From positions 1 to 64,000 of the forward strand of contig NZ_RHHS01000046.1 of assembly GCF_003710935.1 (NCBI RefSeq): a DNA stretch of 64,000 bases. Reading direction: 5' to 3'. The notes under the pieces were generated by a model. It had not been told where the DNA came from, did no database searches, and saw only the letters and a list, made by a program, of their open reading frames with translations. A program made the position numbers and the translations under genes. Below are positions 20,424-30,869 of the stretch, piece by piece. Numbering within the stretch: the stretch's first letter is position 1; every line of letters begins with the position of its first letter. The DNA comes from Brevibacillus gelatini (GTDB lineage: Bacteria > Bacillota > Bacilli > Brevibacillales > Brevibacillaceae).

Positions 20424-21692
20424 TCAAGCGCCCACATTCAGTTTTTCCAGCTTCTGCCTGATAAGCTCGACGACACTGGATCGTTTCAAATCGACAAATA
20501 CGCGCGTCGTCGCATCCGGCACCACGATGATCCCCAGCTGATGGTGGTTCCCTGCGTAGACAGCACACTGCACAAACTTCAGCTCGCCTTCGCGCGTGAG
20601 AACTTCCATTTTGCAAAAAGCCGGATTAGCCTGCAACGCCGGATACAGCTCTTCCTTGTCCCGCACCGGAATGCCGTTGACCTTCACGATGATTTCTCCT
20701 GTCGTAATCCCGATCTCCTCAGCCCGCGTACCCGTGATGACCCCCATGACCTTGACGCCGCGAGAAGACTGGATGAAATAAGGAGAACGCTGCCTTTCTT
20801 TCCACTGGCTCCAGAAAAACAACGCTTCGTGCCCGAACAAAGCAAACAGGGCAGCGAGCAAAACAAGCGGCGCGAACAAAACAGACAGGGCGCACAACGC
20901 CAATAGCCCGACTGCGTACCAGGTGAGATTTTTGGAAATTTGTCTTGCCTTTTTCATCGGGGTCATCGTCTGGGTCATATCCGAAAAACCCGTAACCGTT
21001 GGCAGCAGCATCAGTCCGTAGGAAGCCAGCTCGCCGGAAAAAAACGGCCAGCCCGGATAAAGGGTACCACTGATTGTCCCCGGCTCCACCTGGACGAACA
21101 AGGCAAGCGGAGTCAGCCAAAACGAATGCAGCAGGTACGCTCCGACAATCCGCCCGCGCTGTCCTTCGACAAACAGCGGAGAAGCGTCCTTGCCCCCGTT
21201 CCAGCGGACGAGCATCGCTTCGATCAGATGCATGATCGCCACCAGAGCCAAGAGCGGGATCGGCTTCGCCTGCAGCAGCATTTCCCACACGCTGCCGAGT
21301 CCCGAAACGTCCCTCACCCCTGGGAATGCTTGAGCAATCGCGTGCAAAATGGATAAAAGACCTGCCGCATAGGCAAAGCAAAGAAAACGCAAGCGAATCA
21401 GCGCCAAAAAAAGAGCCAATGCCCATAAAATCCATAAATCTTGTGCCTGCACGACAACTCCCAGTCCCGCAGCAAGAAGCGAGATGCACAACCCTCCTGT
21501 TACGCCCATTCCTACTGCCCGGAATGTCGAAAGGAGCGGAGACTGCATGCGGGCGGCAAATAGCTGTCTTTCCAGCTTCATTTGTCTGCGATAGTGCAAG
21601 TAAATGAACCCGAGAAAGAGGTAAAAAACGGGATTGAGAAAAAACGCGGCAAAGCCATATGCAATAGAAAGCATATCTGCCTGAATCGCCAA
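20424..21692 (-). CDS. minJ: PDZ-containing polytopic membrane protein, MinJ-like
   Basis: MinJ tethers the division inhibitor MinCD to DivIVA at poles and septa in Bacillus. This 422-residue protein has about eight hydrophobic segments in residues 10-290 and a C-terminal PDZ domain (SSRGVKVMGVITGTRAEEIG, then GEIIVKVNGIPV). That layout and the neighbouring ctpB and ftsEX agree with B. subtilis yvjD (minJ). A TTG start at 21692 with GAGGTGAG upstream is preferred over the GTG at 21701. Sequence similarity to MinJ could not be scored here, so the name rests on architecture and synteny. Confidence 0.75.
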   Translation of the reverse strand: MAIQADMLSIAYGFAAFFLNPVFYLFLGFIYLHYRRQMKLERQLFAARMQSPLLSTFRAVGMGVTGGLCISLLAAGLGVVVQAQDLWILWALALFLALIRLRFLCFAYAAGLLSILHAIAQAFPGVRDVSGLGSVWEMLLQAKPIPLLALVAIMHLIEAMLVRWNGGKDASPLFVEGQRGRIVGAYLLHSFWLTPLALFVQVEPGTISGTLYPGWPFFSGELASYGLMLLPTVTGFSDMTQTMTPMKKARQISKNLTWYAVGLLALCALSVLFAPLVLLAALFALFGHEALFFWSQWKERQRSPYFIQSSRGVKVMGVITGTRAEEIGITTGEIIVKVNGIPVRDKEELYPALQANPAFCKMEVLTREGELKFVQCAVYAGNHHQLGIIVVPDATTRVFVDLKRSSVVELIRQKLEKLNVGA

Positions 21693-21707
21693 TTGCCTCA
21701 CCTCAAA

Positions 21708-21745
21708 TAAAAAAAGAAAACCACGACATGTGATTTGCCGTGGTT
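21708..21745 (-). terminator. Terminator of ctpB
   Basis: A 7-bp stem (AACCACG / CGTGGTT) followed by TTCTTTTTTTA on the minus strand lies between ctpB and minJ. Confidence 0.75.
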
Positions 21746-21791
21746 ATGATTTCTACGGAATAGAGGGAATTCCCTGCTTCCTAATCCTTGA

Positions 21792-23270
21792 TTATTTTCC
21801 CTGTTTGCCAGTAACAACATCCAGAGCCTTCTGCAATTGCAGGTCATTCTCCGGCTTGCGCATGGTTTCACGCAGGCTTTCTTCGAGCTGACTGCGTGTC
21901 GCCGCGTCCACTTTTCCGGTTACAGGCAGCTTTTTCGCCGTCTGGAACTGCTTGACCGCCTGTTCGGTCTTTTCGTCAAAGTAGCCGTCATCGCGGCCTG
22001 GCGACAATTTCAGTCCGGTCAGGATCAGTTGCAGATTCTTCACATCAGCGCCTGCCATGTCACGGGCCAGCTCCTTATCGGCTGGCAACTGTGTGGCATT
22101 GAAATAATCAGGCTGCGCCACCTTGAAGTCCGGCTCGATTCCTTTTTGGTGAATCCATTCGCCGCTCGGCGTAAGCCATTTGGCAATCGTCAGCTTCAAT
22201 TGGCTCTTGTCCGTCATTTCCATCGTGCTTTGGACAGTGCCTTTGCCGAAGCTCTTTTCACCGACCAGCTTGTAGTTGCCGCTATCGCGCAATGCCCCCG
22301 CCAAAATTTCCGAGGCGCTGGCACTGCCGCCGTTAATCAGGACAGAGATCGGATACGGTTTGGCAGCATCCGTTGTCGAGCGGTACTCTTCTTTTTGCTG
22401 CCCGCCCGCACCGTACTCAATGGCAACGATGACGCCTTTTTTCGGTACGAGCACCTCGCCGATTTCCTTGACGGCGAGCAAATAGCCGCCCGGGTTGCCA
22501 CGCACGTCGATGACGAGCCCGCCGATCCCCTTTTTCTCCAGGGCAGCAAGCTGCTCCTTGAAGTGCTTGGCTGTTTCGGTCGAGAACTGGGTAATGCCGA
22601 TCACCCCGACTTTTACGCCGTTTTTCTCGATAATTTGGCTGTTAACCGTTTCGATTGGAATATCGTCACGAATGCACACGATGGTGAGCGGTTCTGCCAC
22701 GCCTGCACGCACGACCTTCAGAACGGCTTTCGTTCCTTTGGGGCCGCGAATTTTGGTCACGGCCTCGTGCAAGTCCAGACCCTCCAGCGACTCTCCGTTG
22801 ACGCTCAAAATCTGGTCGTTCGGTCTGAGGCCCGCACGCTCGGCAGGAGAGCCTTTGAATGGCGAAACAACAGTGACCCGTCCGTTTTGCATGGTGACTT
22901 CTGTGCCGATCCCCTGGAAAGTAGAATGCAGCGTCGAAGTAAATTCTTCGGCTGATTTCGGGTCCATGTAATCGCTGTACGGATCTTCCAAAGCGCCGAC
23001 CATGCCGCTGATTGCGCCTTCTACCAGCTGTTCATTGGTAACCGCTTGAATGTAGTCTTTTTTGATCGCCGTAAAAGCTTCATACAGCTTTTTGAACTCC
23101 TGGGGATATTCCAAGCTTCCCGAAAACATCGCACGGGTGGAAGCAGTCAATGCCCCAGTCTGGGTTGTGTTCGCGCTGGCTGATGTCTTCATCAACGCGA
23201 TGGTCAAAAAGCTGCTGGCCACCATCGAGATGAGCACAAGCGCCAATACGGTACGTCCTTTCCATCTCAC
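21792..23270 (-). CDS. ctpB: Carboxy-terminal processing protease (S41) with PDZ and peptidoglycan-binding domains
   Basis: The 492-residue enzyme has an N-terminal membrane anchor or signal (residues 7-32), a PDZ domain (about 105-180, VVSPFKGSPAERAGLRPND), the S41 protease domain and a C-terminal peptidoglycan-binding domain (ILTGLKLSPGRDDGYFD). The catalytic Ser lies in GGSASASEILAGAL and the Lys and Gln in GEKSFGKGTVQS. In B. subtilis CtpB helps cut SpoIVFA to activate sigma-K during sporulation. The gene keeps its position between minJ and ftsEX. It starts with ATG at 23270, behind a GGTGACG element. Confidence 0.93.
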   Translation of the reverse strand: MRWKGRTVLALVLISMVASSFLTIALMKTSASANTTQTGALTASTRAMFSGSLEYPQEFKKLYEAFTAIKKDYIQAVTNEQLVEGAISGMVGALEDPYSDYMDPKSAEEFTSTLHSTFQGIGTEVTMQNGRVTVVSPFKGSPAERAGLRPNDQILSVNGESLEGLDLHEAVTKIRGPKGTKAVLKVVRAGVAEPLTIVCIRDDIPIETVNSQIIEKNGVKVGVIGITQFSTETAKHFKEQLAALEKKGIGGLVIDVRGNPGGYLLAVKEIGEVLVPKKGVIVAIEYGAGGQQKEEYRSTTDAAKPYPISVLINGGSASASEILAGALRDSGNYKLVGEKSFGKGTVQSTMEMTDKSQLKLTIAKWLTPSGEWIHQKGIEPDFKVAQPDYFNATQLPADKELARDMAGADVKNLQLILTGLKLSPGRDDGYFDEKTEQAVKQFQTAKKLPVTGKVDAATRSQLEESLRETMRKPENDLQLQKALDVVTGKQGK

Positions 23271-23367
23271 TACTCACGTCACCATCCTTTGTGCTCCCGG
23301 CAAAAAGATATGCTGCTAGTGTATGCATTTGCCGTTAGCAATATTTGTCTGGCTGCCCGCTGCTGGA

Positions 23368-24567
23368 CTATTTCAGGTACGGCATAGGATTGACGGCAAC
23401 GTCGTTTTTGTAGACGGTAAAGTGAAGGTGGTTTCCGGTAGAGCGGCCAGTAGAGCCTACTTCGGCGATTTTTTGGCCTCTCGATACGGATTGTCCCACA
23501 GAAACCTTGATGCCACCCTCGCGAATGTGTCCGTAAAGCGTGGTGATCTCCGCACTGTGTTTAATCATTACCGTATTCCCGAAGCCATTGGAATACCCTG
23601 CAAAAATGACGACCCCGTCAGCCGCAGCCAAAATCGGCGTTCCTTTTGAAGCTGCCATATCTACACCATTATGCCCAGCTGAACGGCCTGTAAACGGGTC
23701 TTTCCGCATCCCGAAGCCTGAACTGAAGCGAAATAGTCCATCTGCAATCGGCAAACCGAGCTTGCCGCCCTTGTACCCTGTACTGGACGCGCTCATCGCC
23801 CGCACACGCTCCGCATACTTCGCGGATTCCTGGCGTGTAAGCTCAATCAGTTGCTGTCCGTACTGCTCCAGGTCTTCTTCCAGTGCAGCCTCTTTCTTCT
23901 TCAGCTCGGCCTTGACCACAAGACTTTGCTTGTACTGCTTGTCCAGCTCAGCCTTGAGCGCTTCCGCCTCGTCGAGCATTCCCGCGTACACGGTCAGTTG
24001 ATGCTCGATTTCTTTTTTCTTCGTCTCAATCGTTTCTTTGTCGCGAATATTGTCTTCTAGGATACGCGTATCCTGCTCAAGAATCAACTGCAACCCTTCC
24101 ATGCGGGTCAGAAAATCGCCAAAGTCGGTCGACCCGAGCAGCACGTCCAGGTACGAGACATTTCCGCGCTCATACATGGATTTTACCCGGGTTTTCAAGA
24201 GCGTTTCCCGCTTCGCTACCCGTTCCTTCGCCTCGTCCAGCTGATCTTGCGCCTCGGCCGCTTTTTCCTTTGTTTCATTCATTTGCTTTTCGAGCTTGTC
24301 CAGCTTGTTTTGCGTCTCGTTGCGGCGCAGGTCGATCGTCATCAGCTGTGTCTGCAAGTCCTGCTGTTCCTTTTGCACGAGACTGATTTGCTGTTCGGTC
24401 TGCTTCATTTGCTGTTGCTGTTGTTTTTTCTTTTGCTGGATTTCCTTCAACTCGCGGTTGATCTTGTCCAAAGAAGCCTTGCTGGCTGCCCAGCTCACGT
24501 TAGTCGGGATCGCAGAACCAGCCAGAAGGCCGGTGATTAAGAGTGTGTATAGGATTCTCTTTCTCAT
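23368..24567 (-). CDS. Secreted coiled-coil M23 peptidoglycan endopeptidase (EnvC-like)
   Basis: The 399-residue protein has a signal peptide (residues 1-28, cleaving near SWAA), a long coiled coil rich in Gln, Lys and Glu (about 30-250), and a C-terminal M23/LytM domain. The zinc ligands are visible as GHNGVDMA (HxxxD) and NHLHF (HxH), so it looks catalytically competent. Start at 24567 behind GGGAGGAG. It lies 25 bases downstream of ftsX, as expected of a hydrolase that is switched on by FtsEX across the membrane (compare EnvC of E. coli and PcsB of pneumococcus). The pairing is inferred from context. Confidence 0.88.
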   Translation of the reverse strand: MRKRILYTLLITGLLAGSAIPTNVSWAASKASLDKINRELKEIQQKKKQQQQQMKQTEQQISLVQKEQQDLQTQLMTIDLRRNETQNKLDKLEKQMNETKEKAAEAQDQLDEAKERVAKRETLLKTRVKSMYERGNVSYLDVLLGSTDFGDFLTRMEGLQLILEQDTRILEDNIRDKETIETKKKEIEHQLTVYAGMLDEAEALKAELDKQYKQSLVVKAELKKKEAALEEDLEQYGQQLIELTRQESAKYAERVRAMSASSTGYKGGKLGLPIADGLFRFSSGFGMRKDPFTGRSAGHNGVDMAASKGTPILAAADGVVIFAGYSNGFGNTVMIKHSAEITTLYGHIREGGIKVSVGQSVSRGQKIAEVGSTGRSTGNHLHFTVYKNDVAVNPMPYLK

Positions 24568-24592
24568 GATACTCCTCCCACGTTTTCCAATG

Positions 24593-25489
24593 TTAAATTC
24601 GCAAGAAGCGGCGCACGGACACCAAGCTTCCCCAGATTCCGATAAACGCGCCAATCGCCAGCAAAGCGAGGGCTACCTGATACACCAATGGGAACAGTGG
24701 CAACAGTTTGAACAGTTGGGAGGCTTCGAAGCTGGCATTGATCGCGTCCAGCAAGTAGTAATAGCCGATTGTCAGCATGATAATCGGGATCAATGCCCCG
24801 CACACTCCCATCAGCAGTCCTTCCACAAAAAAAGGCCAGCGGATAAACCAGTTGGTAGCGCCAACCAGCTTCATGATCTCGATCTCTCGGCGTCTCGCAA
24901 CAATCGTCAGTTTGATTGTGTTGGCAATCAAGAACATGGCGGTAAAGCCAAGACCGATGATGAAGGCAATTCCGACGTTTCTCAAGGTGTCAGTGGCAGC
25001 GAACAGTTTTTCAACCGTCCCCTCGCCGTAATTCAAGCTTCTGACCGATTTCATCTGCTTGATTTGACTGGCGACAACCGGCGTATCCTGCGGCTGCTTC
25101 GTCTTGACCACAAACGAATCCGGGAGCGGATTTCCGTTTTCCAAGCCATCAAACAGGTATGCCTTGTCGCCCATGCTCTCCTTGAAGCGCTTCAAGCCTT
25201 CGTCCTTGGAGATGAACTCTACCGACTCCACAGCCGGCATGCTGCGCACGCTTTGCTCAAATTTGTCCAAGTCTTCCTTGGGGGTAAGATCGGCCATGAA
25301 GACGCGGATTTCCACTTGTTTTTCGACCGATTTTGCAAAGTAGTTGACATTCATTGCTAAAATAAGGAAAACACCCAAAATGAGAAGGGTGATCGTAACG
25401 GCACTGATTGACGCGAACGACATCCAGCCGTTCCGACCGAGGTTTTTGACCCCTTCACGGACATGGCGTCCCAGCGTTCTAATCTTCAT
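24593..25489 (-). CDS. ftsX: Cell-division ABC transporter-like permease FtsX
   Basis: FtsX spans the membrane four times and passes ATP-driven shape changes of FtsE to an outside peptidoglycan hydrolase. The 298-residue protein begins with the cytoplasmic KIRTLGRHVREGVKNLGRNGWMSFASI in two segments, has helix 1 near 25-50, a large extracellular loop (about 55-175) and three more helices, with FGF-like RRREIEIMKLVGATNWFIRWPF before helix 3. The ATG at 25489 overlaps the ftsE end by 11 bases. Confidence 0.95.
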   Translation of the reverse strand: MKIRTLGRHVREGVKNLGRNGWMSFASISAVTITLLILGVFLILAMNVNYFAKSVEKQVEIRVFMADLTPKEDLDKFEQSVRSMPAVESVEFISKDEGLKRFKESMGDKAYLFDGLENGNPLPDSFVVKTKQPQDTPVVASQIKQMKSVRSLNYGEGTVEKLFAATDTLRNVGIAFIIGLGFTAMFLIANTIKLTIVARRREIEIMKLVGATNWFIRWPFFVEGLLMGVCGALIPIIMLTIGYYYLLDAINASFEASQLFKLLPLFPLVYQVALALLAIGAFIGIWGSLVSVRRFLRI

Positions 25490-26165
25490 AACCGTAATCC
25501 CCTCTCTGCTCATCACGGGCGATCTGTCCTGCCTCGATGGCAATGACCCGCTTTCTCATCGTGTTGACAATCTCCCTGTTGTGCGTCGCCATGACGACCG
25601 TCGTTCCGCGCTGGTTGATTTCCTCAAACAGCTTCATAATCTCCCACGACGTCTCCGGATCGAGGTTTCCCGTCGGCTCGTCAGCGATAATGATGCCTGG
25701 GTTGTTCACCAACGCCCGCGCGAGAGCCACCCGTTGCTGCTCGCCGCCAGACAGCTCGCTTGGCAGCATTTTCGCCTTGTGCTTCAATTTGACCAATCCG
25801 AGCATGTCCATGACACGCGGTTTGATCTGCTTTGGACTGCTCTCAATCACTTCCATCGCAAATGCGACATTTTCAAATACCGTAAGTGTCGGCAACAGTT
25901 TGAAATCCTGGAAGACAACCCCGATGCTGCGGCGAACGAGCGGAATTTGCCGCTCCTTGATCCGGCTGACATTGAACCCACCGAGAAAAATCTGGCCCTT
26001 GGTCGGCTTCTCTTCGCGGTACATCAGCTTGATGAACGTCGATTTTCCCGCTCCGCTCGGTCCCACCACATACACGAATTCGCCTTTTTCAATCCGAATG
26101 TTGATACCCTTCAATGCATTCGTGCCATTCGGGTACGTTTTCCAAACATCAAACATCTCGATCAA
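25479..26165 (-). CDS. ftsE: Cell-division ATP-binding protein FtsE
   Basis: FtsE is the cytoplasmic ATPase of the FtsEX complex. The 228-residue protein has Walker A GPSGAGKST, the Q loop VFQDFKLL, signature LSGGEQQRVALARAL, Walker B IIIADEPTGNLDP and switch His in MATHNREIV. A TTG at 26165 is used as the start because it gives the family's length and the MIEMFDVWKTYPNG N terminus; a GTG three codons earlier sits too close to AGGA. Confidence 0.96.
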   Translation of the reverse strand: MIEMFDVWKTYPNGTNALKGINIRIEKGEFVYVVGPSGAGKSTFIKLMYREEKPTKGQIFLGGFNVSRIKERQIPLVRRSIGVVFQDFKLLPTLTVFENVAFAMEVIESSPKQIKPRVMDMLGLVKLKHKAKMLPSELSGGEQQRVALARALVNNPGIIIADEPTGNLDPETSWEIMKLFEEINQRGTTVVMATHNREIVNTMRKRVIAIEAGQIARDEQRGDYGYED

Positions 26166-26515
26166 GCAAATCACATCCTACATAGTCAGATCCTTCTATA
26201 TTCTCTTGATCCTGATTTTTGTTTTTCCGCCGAAAATGCTGCTTTTTCAGGCAAAATCGACAAAACCCCTCTTTCCCTTGGGCAACCGTTGCCATACCTT
26301 GTTGAAAAACGGCCGAGTTACCCATCTTATTTATTATACCACCCTGTTTCGCGGATGGTATCCACTAAATCTCTCATTTCTTGTCGAAACCGCCTCATTT
26401 CCCTGCCATCCGACATGAAATGTGCAAAAAGTCGCGGCAGCACATCGCTTGCTGGTACGGATCAGGGCAGTTCGTTACAATAAATGTATGCAAGATTGAT
26501 GGGAGGAACTGGAAG
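26166..26515. other. Divergent intergenic region ftsE / alcohol dehydrogenase
   Basis: This 350-base gap holds a probable extended -10 promoter for ftsE on the minus strand (TGG-TATAAT, 26333-26341) and a weak TACAAT at 26476-26481 as a possible -10 for the dehydrogenase. No coding potential or terminator-like hairpin was seen. Confidence 0.4.
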
Positions 26516-27673
26516 ATGGAAAATTTCGTTTACTATAACCCGACACAACTCATTTTTGGCCGCGGACAGTTGGCCCAGCTGGAGGAAAAAGCCAAGCAAC
26601 TCGGCAGCAAAGTTTTGCTCGTATATGGCGGCGGCAGCATCAAGCGCTCCGGTCTGTACGACAAAGTCATCGCGCATCTGCAAGCTGCCGCCTGCCGCGT
26701 AGTGGAACTGCCTGGCGTGGAGCCTAACCCTCGGCTCAGCACAGTGAAAAAAGGCATTGACCTGTGCCGGACAGAAGGGGTCGACTGGATTCTCGCTGTG
26801 GGCGGCGGCAGCGTGATTGACGCGGCCAAGGCAATCGCGGTCGGCGTCCCCTACGAAGGCGATGTGTGGGATTTTTACTCGCGCAAGGCAACAGCCGAAA
26901 AAGCCTTGCCGCTTGGCACCGTCCTGACGCTTGCCGCAACCGGCTCAGAAATGAACAGAGGCAGCGTGATTACCAACTGGGAAACAAAAGAAAAGCACGG
27001 GGCTGGCACGACCTTCCCGACCTTCTCCATCCTCGATCCGGAAAATACGTTCAGTGTCCCGCGCGATCAGACGATCTATGGCATCAGCGATATTTTGTCG
27101 CACGTATTTGAACAGTATTTCACACATACAACCGAGATTCCGCTCCAGACGCGTTTCGCCGAGTCGATCATGAAGACGGTCATTGAAAACGCAGAGCGCG
27201 TCCTGGAAAATCCGCACGACTACGATGCCCGCGCCAACATCCTGTACTGCGGAACGATGGCACTCAACGGCACACTGCCTGTCGGCGTGACAACCGACTG
27301 GGCTACCCACTCCATCGAGCACGCCGTAAGCGCCATTTACGACATTCCGCACGGCGGCGGTCTGGCGATCATCTTCCCGAAATGGATGCGCTATGTCTAT
27401 CGCGAAAACGTAGCTCGCTTCGTCCGCTTCGCCGTGGAGGTGTGGAATGTCGATCCCGCCGGCAAAACCGACGAGGAAGTAGCGCTGGAGGGCATTGCCG
27501 CGACAGAAGCGTTCTTCGCCCGCATCGGTGCACCGACTCGTTTGGCAGACTACCAAATTACGGACGAGCATTTGGAAGAAATGGCGGAAAAAGCGACGCC
27601 GTTTGGTCCGATTGGTCAGTTCAAATCCTTGACCAGTCAAGACGTCCGCGAAATTCTGCGCATGTCATTGTAA
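26516..27673 (+). CDS. Iron-containing alcohol dehydrogenase (YugJ/butanol dehydrogenase type)
   Basis: This 385-residue group III alcohol dehydrogenase has the nucleotide-binding [14 protein letters not shown] segment and the metal ligands Asp and His in [12 protein letters not shown] and the two His in [19 protein letters not shown]. It most resembles the NADPH/NADH-dependent butanol dehydrogenases YugJ/YugK. Aldehyde reduction in fermentation or detoxification is likely; the true substrate is unknown. The ATG at 26516 follows GGGAGG by nine bases. It is monocistronic and one of few plus-strand genes here. Confidence 0.9.
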   Translation: MENFVYYNPTQLIFGRGQLAQLEEKAKQLGSKVLLVYGGGSIKRSGLYDKVIAHLQAAACRVVELPGVEPNPRLSTVKKGIDLCRTEGVDWILAVGGGSVIDAAKAIAVGVPYEGDVWDFYSRKATAEKALPLGTVLTLAATGSEMNRGSVITNWETKEKHGAGTTFPTFSILDPENTFSVPRDQTIYGISDILSHVFEQYFTHTTEIPLQTRFAESIMKTVIENAERVLENPHDYDARANILYCGTMALNGTLPVGVTTDWATHSIEHAVSAIYDIPHGGGLAIIFPKWMRYVYRENVARFVRFAVEVWNVDPAGKTDEEVALEGIAATEAFFARIGAPTRLADYQITDEHLEEMAEKATPFGPIGQFKSLTSQDVREILRMSL

Positions 27674-27680
27674 AAAGGAA

Positions 27681-27727
27681 AACAACGCCGCACTCTTCAC
27701 ACGAGAGATGCGGCGTTGTTTCGTTTT
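27681..27727. terminator. Bidirectional terminator between alcohol dehydrogenase and argH
   Basis: A long stem (AACAACGCCGCA / TGCGGCGTTGTT, extended by CTCT/AGAG) is followed by TTTCGTTTTC on the plus strand and by TTTTCC on the minus strand. Confidence 0.85.
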
Positions 27728-27731
27728 CTCG

Positions 27732-29177
27732 TTACGCTGGTGATCCTACGTCAATCAGCGATTCAATCATCACTTTTTGGCTGTTTTTATCGACCCAGGC
27801 ATGTGTCTCTTTCAATTTTTCCTGATACCAGGCAATCTGCGCTTCTACCTGATTGCGCGCGGTTCCGCCCAGCACGTTGCGGGCGTTCACGACGGTTTCG
27901 ACCGCCAGCGCGTCGTACACATCTGCCCCGATGACGCCCGAAAAGCTCTGGAACTCTTCCAGCGTCAAATCCAGCAAATACTTTTGCTGTTCAATGCAGT
28001 ACAGGACCGTTCTGCCCACGACCTCGTGAGCCTGGCGGAACGGCATGTTTTTGCGCACCAGGTAATCCGCCAAATCAGTCGCGTTAGAAAAGTCGTTGGT
28101 GACAGCCTGACGCATGCGCTCTGTCCGCACCTGCATCGTCTTAATCATCGGCGTCAGCAAAGCGAGAGCGCCGTGGATGGTCGCCACCGTATCGAACATG
28201 CCTTCCTTGTCTTCCTGCATGTCCTTATTGTAGGCGAGCGGCAAGCCTTTGAGCACAGTCAACAGACCAAACAGGTTGCCGTAGACACGTCCTGTTTTTC
28301 CGCGTACCAGCTCGGCTACGTCCGGATTTTTCTTTTGCGGCATGATGCTGGAGCCTGTGCAGAACGCATCGTCCAGCTCCACGAAAGAAAACTCCTGGCT
28401 GCTCCAGATAACCAGTTCCTCACACAGACGGGACAGATGGGTCATCAGCAAGGAAGCATCCGCCAAAAACTCCACGATGAAATCGCGATCGCTCACCGCG
28501 TCCATGCTGTTTTGGTAAATGCCGTCAAACTGCAGCATGTCCGCGACAAACGTCCGGTCAATCGGGAAGGTCGTGCCTGCCAGAGCGCCAGCGCCAAGCG
28601 GCAGCACATTCACCCGTTTCCATGTTTCCGTCATCCGTTCAATATCGCGCTGCAGCATGGAGACATACGCCATCAGGTGGTAGCCGAACAAAACCGGCTG
28701 CGCACGCTGCAGGTGCGTATAGCCTGGCATGACCGTATCGAGATGCTGTCCGGCCTGCTCCAGCAGCGCTTCCTGCAAATACATGGCCAGCTGGATGATC
28801 TCCATCAGCTTTTCTCTCAGGTACAGGTGCATATCGAGTGCGACCTGGTCGTTGCGGCTCCGTCCGGTGTGAAGCTTGCCCCCCACCGGACCGATTTCCT
28901 CAATCAGCATTTTTTCGATATTCATATGGACATCTTCGTGCGCAACCAAAAATTCCGCTTGCCCGCGCTCGATTTTGTCTTTGACTTTTTTCAAGCCGGC
29001 GATAATTTGACGTACTTCCTCCATCGGCAGGATGCCGCACTTGCCCAGCATGGCAACATGAGCCAGGCTGCCGACGATGTCCTGCCGCCACATCTTCTGG
29101 TCAAAAGAGATAGAAGCTGTATATTCTTCTACGAGCTGATTCGTCGGCTTCGTGAAGCGTCCTCCCCACAGTTTCAT
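27732..29177 (-). CDS. argH: Argininosuccinate lyase
   Basis: ArgH splits argininosuccinate to arginine and fumarate. The 481-residue protein starts [18 protein letters not shown] and carries the superfamily signature [12 protein letters not shown] and the [10 protein letters not shown] segment. It is about 20 residues longer than B. subtilis ArgH, at the C terminus. Its ATG overlaps the argG stop in an ATGA arrangement. Confidence 0.97.
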   Translation of the reverse strand: MKLWGGRFTKPTNQLVEEYTASISFDQKMWRQDIVGSLAHVAMLGKCGILPMEEVRQIIAGLKKVKDKIERGQAEFLVAHEDVHMNIEKMLIEEIGPVGGKLHTGRSRNDQVALDMHLYLREKLMEIIQLAMYLQEALLEQAGQHLDTVMPGYTHLQRAQPVLFGYHLMAYVSMLQRDIERMTETWKRVNVLPLGAGALAGTTFPIDRTFVADMLQFDGIYQNSMDAVSDRDFIVEFLADASLLMTHLSRLCEELVIWSSQEFSFVELDDAFCTGSSIMPQKKNPDVAELVRGKTGRVYGNLFGLLTVLKGLPLAYNKDMQEDKEGMFDTVATIHGALALLTPMIKTMQVRTERMRQAVTNDFSNATDLADYLVRKNMPFRQAHEVVGRTVLYCIEQQKYLLDLTLEEFQSFSGVIGADVYDALAVETVVNARNVLGGTARNQVEAQIAWYQEKLKETHAWVDKNSQKVMIESLIDVGSPA

Positions 29178-30433
29178 TGCGTGATCGCATCCTTTTCATC
29201 CAAAATCTTGATCGCGGTGTTTTTGTTTTCATGCAGTACGCCTTCGTTCACTTCTGCGTACACTTTTGTTGGCAAGCCCCACAGCTTGATGAAGCCGAGC
29301 GCCGCTTTATGGTCGAACTGGTCGCCAGCGTTGTAGGTTGCCAACTCATGGCTGTAGAGCGAAGAAGCGGACTTGCGGCCTACGACGATGGCATGGCCTT
29401 TGTGCAGTTTCACGCGCACGACGCCCGTTACATGCTTTTGCGTCTCTTCGATGAACGCCTGAATCGCGTTGCGAATTGGTGAATACCACAAGCCTTCGTA
29501 GATAACTTGCGCCATTTTTTGTTCGATAATCGGTTTGAACTGCGCTACTTCACGAGGCTGGGTCAAAAATTCCAGCTCGCGGTGCGCCAGGATCAGTGTA
29601 GTGGCAGCAGGTGTCTCGTACACTTCACGGGATTTGATTCCCACCAGACGGTTTTCCACATGGTCGATGCGGCCAACGCCGTGATTTCCGGCAATTTTGT
29701 TCAGCTTCAAAATCAGTTCGGACAAAGGCAGCTCTTCGCCGTTCAGGGCAGTCGGCTTGCCTTGGACAAACGTGATTTCGATTTCCTCTGCTTCTTCTGG
29801 AGCATCTGCAATCGACTTCGTCAGATCGTACGCGCCTTCTGGCGGCGCTGCCCACGGATCTTCCAGAACGCCGCACTCGCAGCTTCTGCCCCACAGGTTT
29901 TGGTCAATGCTGTATGGATTGTCCAGGTTGATCGGGATCGGGATATTGTTCTTTTTCGCGTATTCGATCTCTTCATCGCGAGTCCAGCCCCATTCGCGAA
30001 CGGGCGCCACGATTTTCAGGTTCGGATTGAGCGCTGTGAAGGATACGTCGAAGCGCACCTGGTCGTTTCCTTTGCCCGTGCAGCCATGCGCTACCGCAAC
30101 CGCGCCTTCTTTTTCCGCGATCTCAACCAGCACGCGGGAAATCAGGTAACGGGACAAAGCGGATACGAGCGGGTACTTGCCTTCGTACATCGCGTTTGCT
30201 TTCAGGGCCGGCAGAACGAATTCTTCTGCAAAAGCTTCCTTCGCATCGACGATGATCGATTTGAGCGCGCCTACTTGCAGCGCTTTTTTCTGAACGAAAT
30301 CCAGGTCTTTTCCTTCGCCTACATCCAGCGCAACCGCGATCACGTCGAAATTGTAAGTGTCTTGCAGCCATTTGATCGCTACTGATGTATCTAAACCGCC
30401 AGAATAGGCCAACACAATTTTATCTTTTGCCAT
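29174..30433 (-). CDS. argG: Argininosuccinate synthase
   Basis: ArgG condenses citrulline and aspartate with ATP. The 419-residue protein has the N-type ATP pyrophosphatase loop [15 protein letters not shown] at its N terminus and the citrulline/aspartate segment [14 protein letters not shown]. Two adjacent ATGs (30436 and 30433) are possible; 30433 is eight bases after GGGGAG. It is the first gene of argGH, controlled by the paired ARG boxes upstream. Confidence 0.97.
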   Translation of the reverse strand: MAKDKIVLAYSGGLDTSVAIKWLQDTYNFDVIAVALDVGEGKDLDFVQKKALQVGALKSIIVDAKEAFAEEFVLPALKANAMYEGKYPLVSALSRYLISRVLVEIAEKEGAVAVAHGCTGKGNDQVRFDVSFTALNPNLKIVAPVREWGWTRDEEIEYAKKNNIPIPINLDNPYSIDQNLWGRSCECGVLEDPWAAPPEGAYDLTKSIADAPEEAEEIEITFVQGKPTALNGEELPLSELILKLNKIAGNHGVGRIDHVENRLVGIKSREVYETPAATTLILAHRELEFLTQPREVAQFKPIIEQKMAQVIYEGLWYSPIRNAIQAFIEETQKHVTGVVRVKLHKGHAIVVGRKSASSLYSHELATYNAGDQFDHKAALGFIKLWGLPTKVYAEVNEGVLHENKNTAIKILDEKDAITQ

Positions 30434-30467
30434 CATTCTCTCTCCCCGTTTCGAAGTATCACTCATG

Positions 30468-30502
30468 TGAGTAATTATACAAACGAGTTAATAAAAATAC
30501 AA
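30468..30502 (-). promoter_or_regulatory. argGH promoter with two ArgR/AhrC boxes
   Basis: TTGTAT (30497-30502) and TATAAT (30474-30479) are separated by 17 bases. Each lies inside an ARG box of the form TGNATWWWWATNCA: 30468-30481 (13 of 14 positions) and 30488-30501 (13 of 14), with centres 20 bp apart. ArgR with bound arginine should block RNA polymerase here. Confidence 0.8.
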
Positions 30503-30869
30503 CCATTTTTCTTGTTTATTCGCGATATTTTCGCAGACAAAATCAGGAAGCGCTTTCCCGGTGAAAAGGCGGTATCCTGTCTGGCGCTTTTGCTTTTCGG
30601 TTTGTCGTCCTGGTTTCGCGGTGGCTTGTTGTGGCTTTGTAGCAAGGAATGCGGGTGCCTAATTGCTGCTCTCGGTTTAGGTTTTTGTGTATGAATATTC
30701 TGTTTATTATGGATCTGTATTCTTTATTTATTGATTGAGCGCGCAATCAAGTGCCTTGTCCCATGCATAGAAACGTTTTTATGCAAAAAAGGTTGTATTT
30801 ATGCACGATGTTGCTCTCCTGATCTGCCAGCTCTCCCGAATCTGACCGTAACTTAAGAAGCGCCCAAAC
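30503..30869. other. Intergenic region without recognised features
   Basis: Between the argG promoter and the terminator of the HD-GYP gene there is no open frame with a ribosome binding site, no hairpin with a T tract other than the one at the right end, and no repeat that I could identify. The base composition shifts to A+T-rich in the last 150 bases. Confidence 0.4.

Noticed and set aside
30467-30694. Plus-strand 75-codon frame upstream of argG
   Set aside because: It starts inside the argG promoter, has no ribosome binding site and no recognisable similarity.
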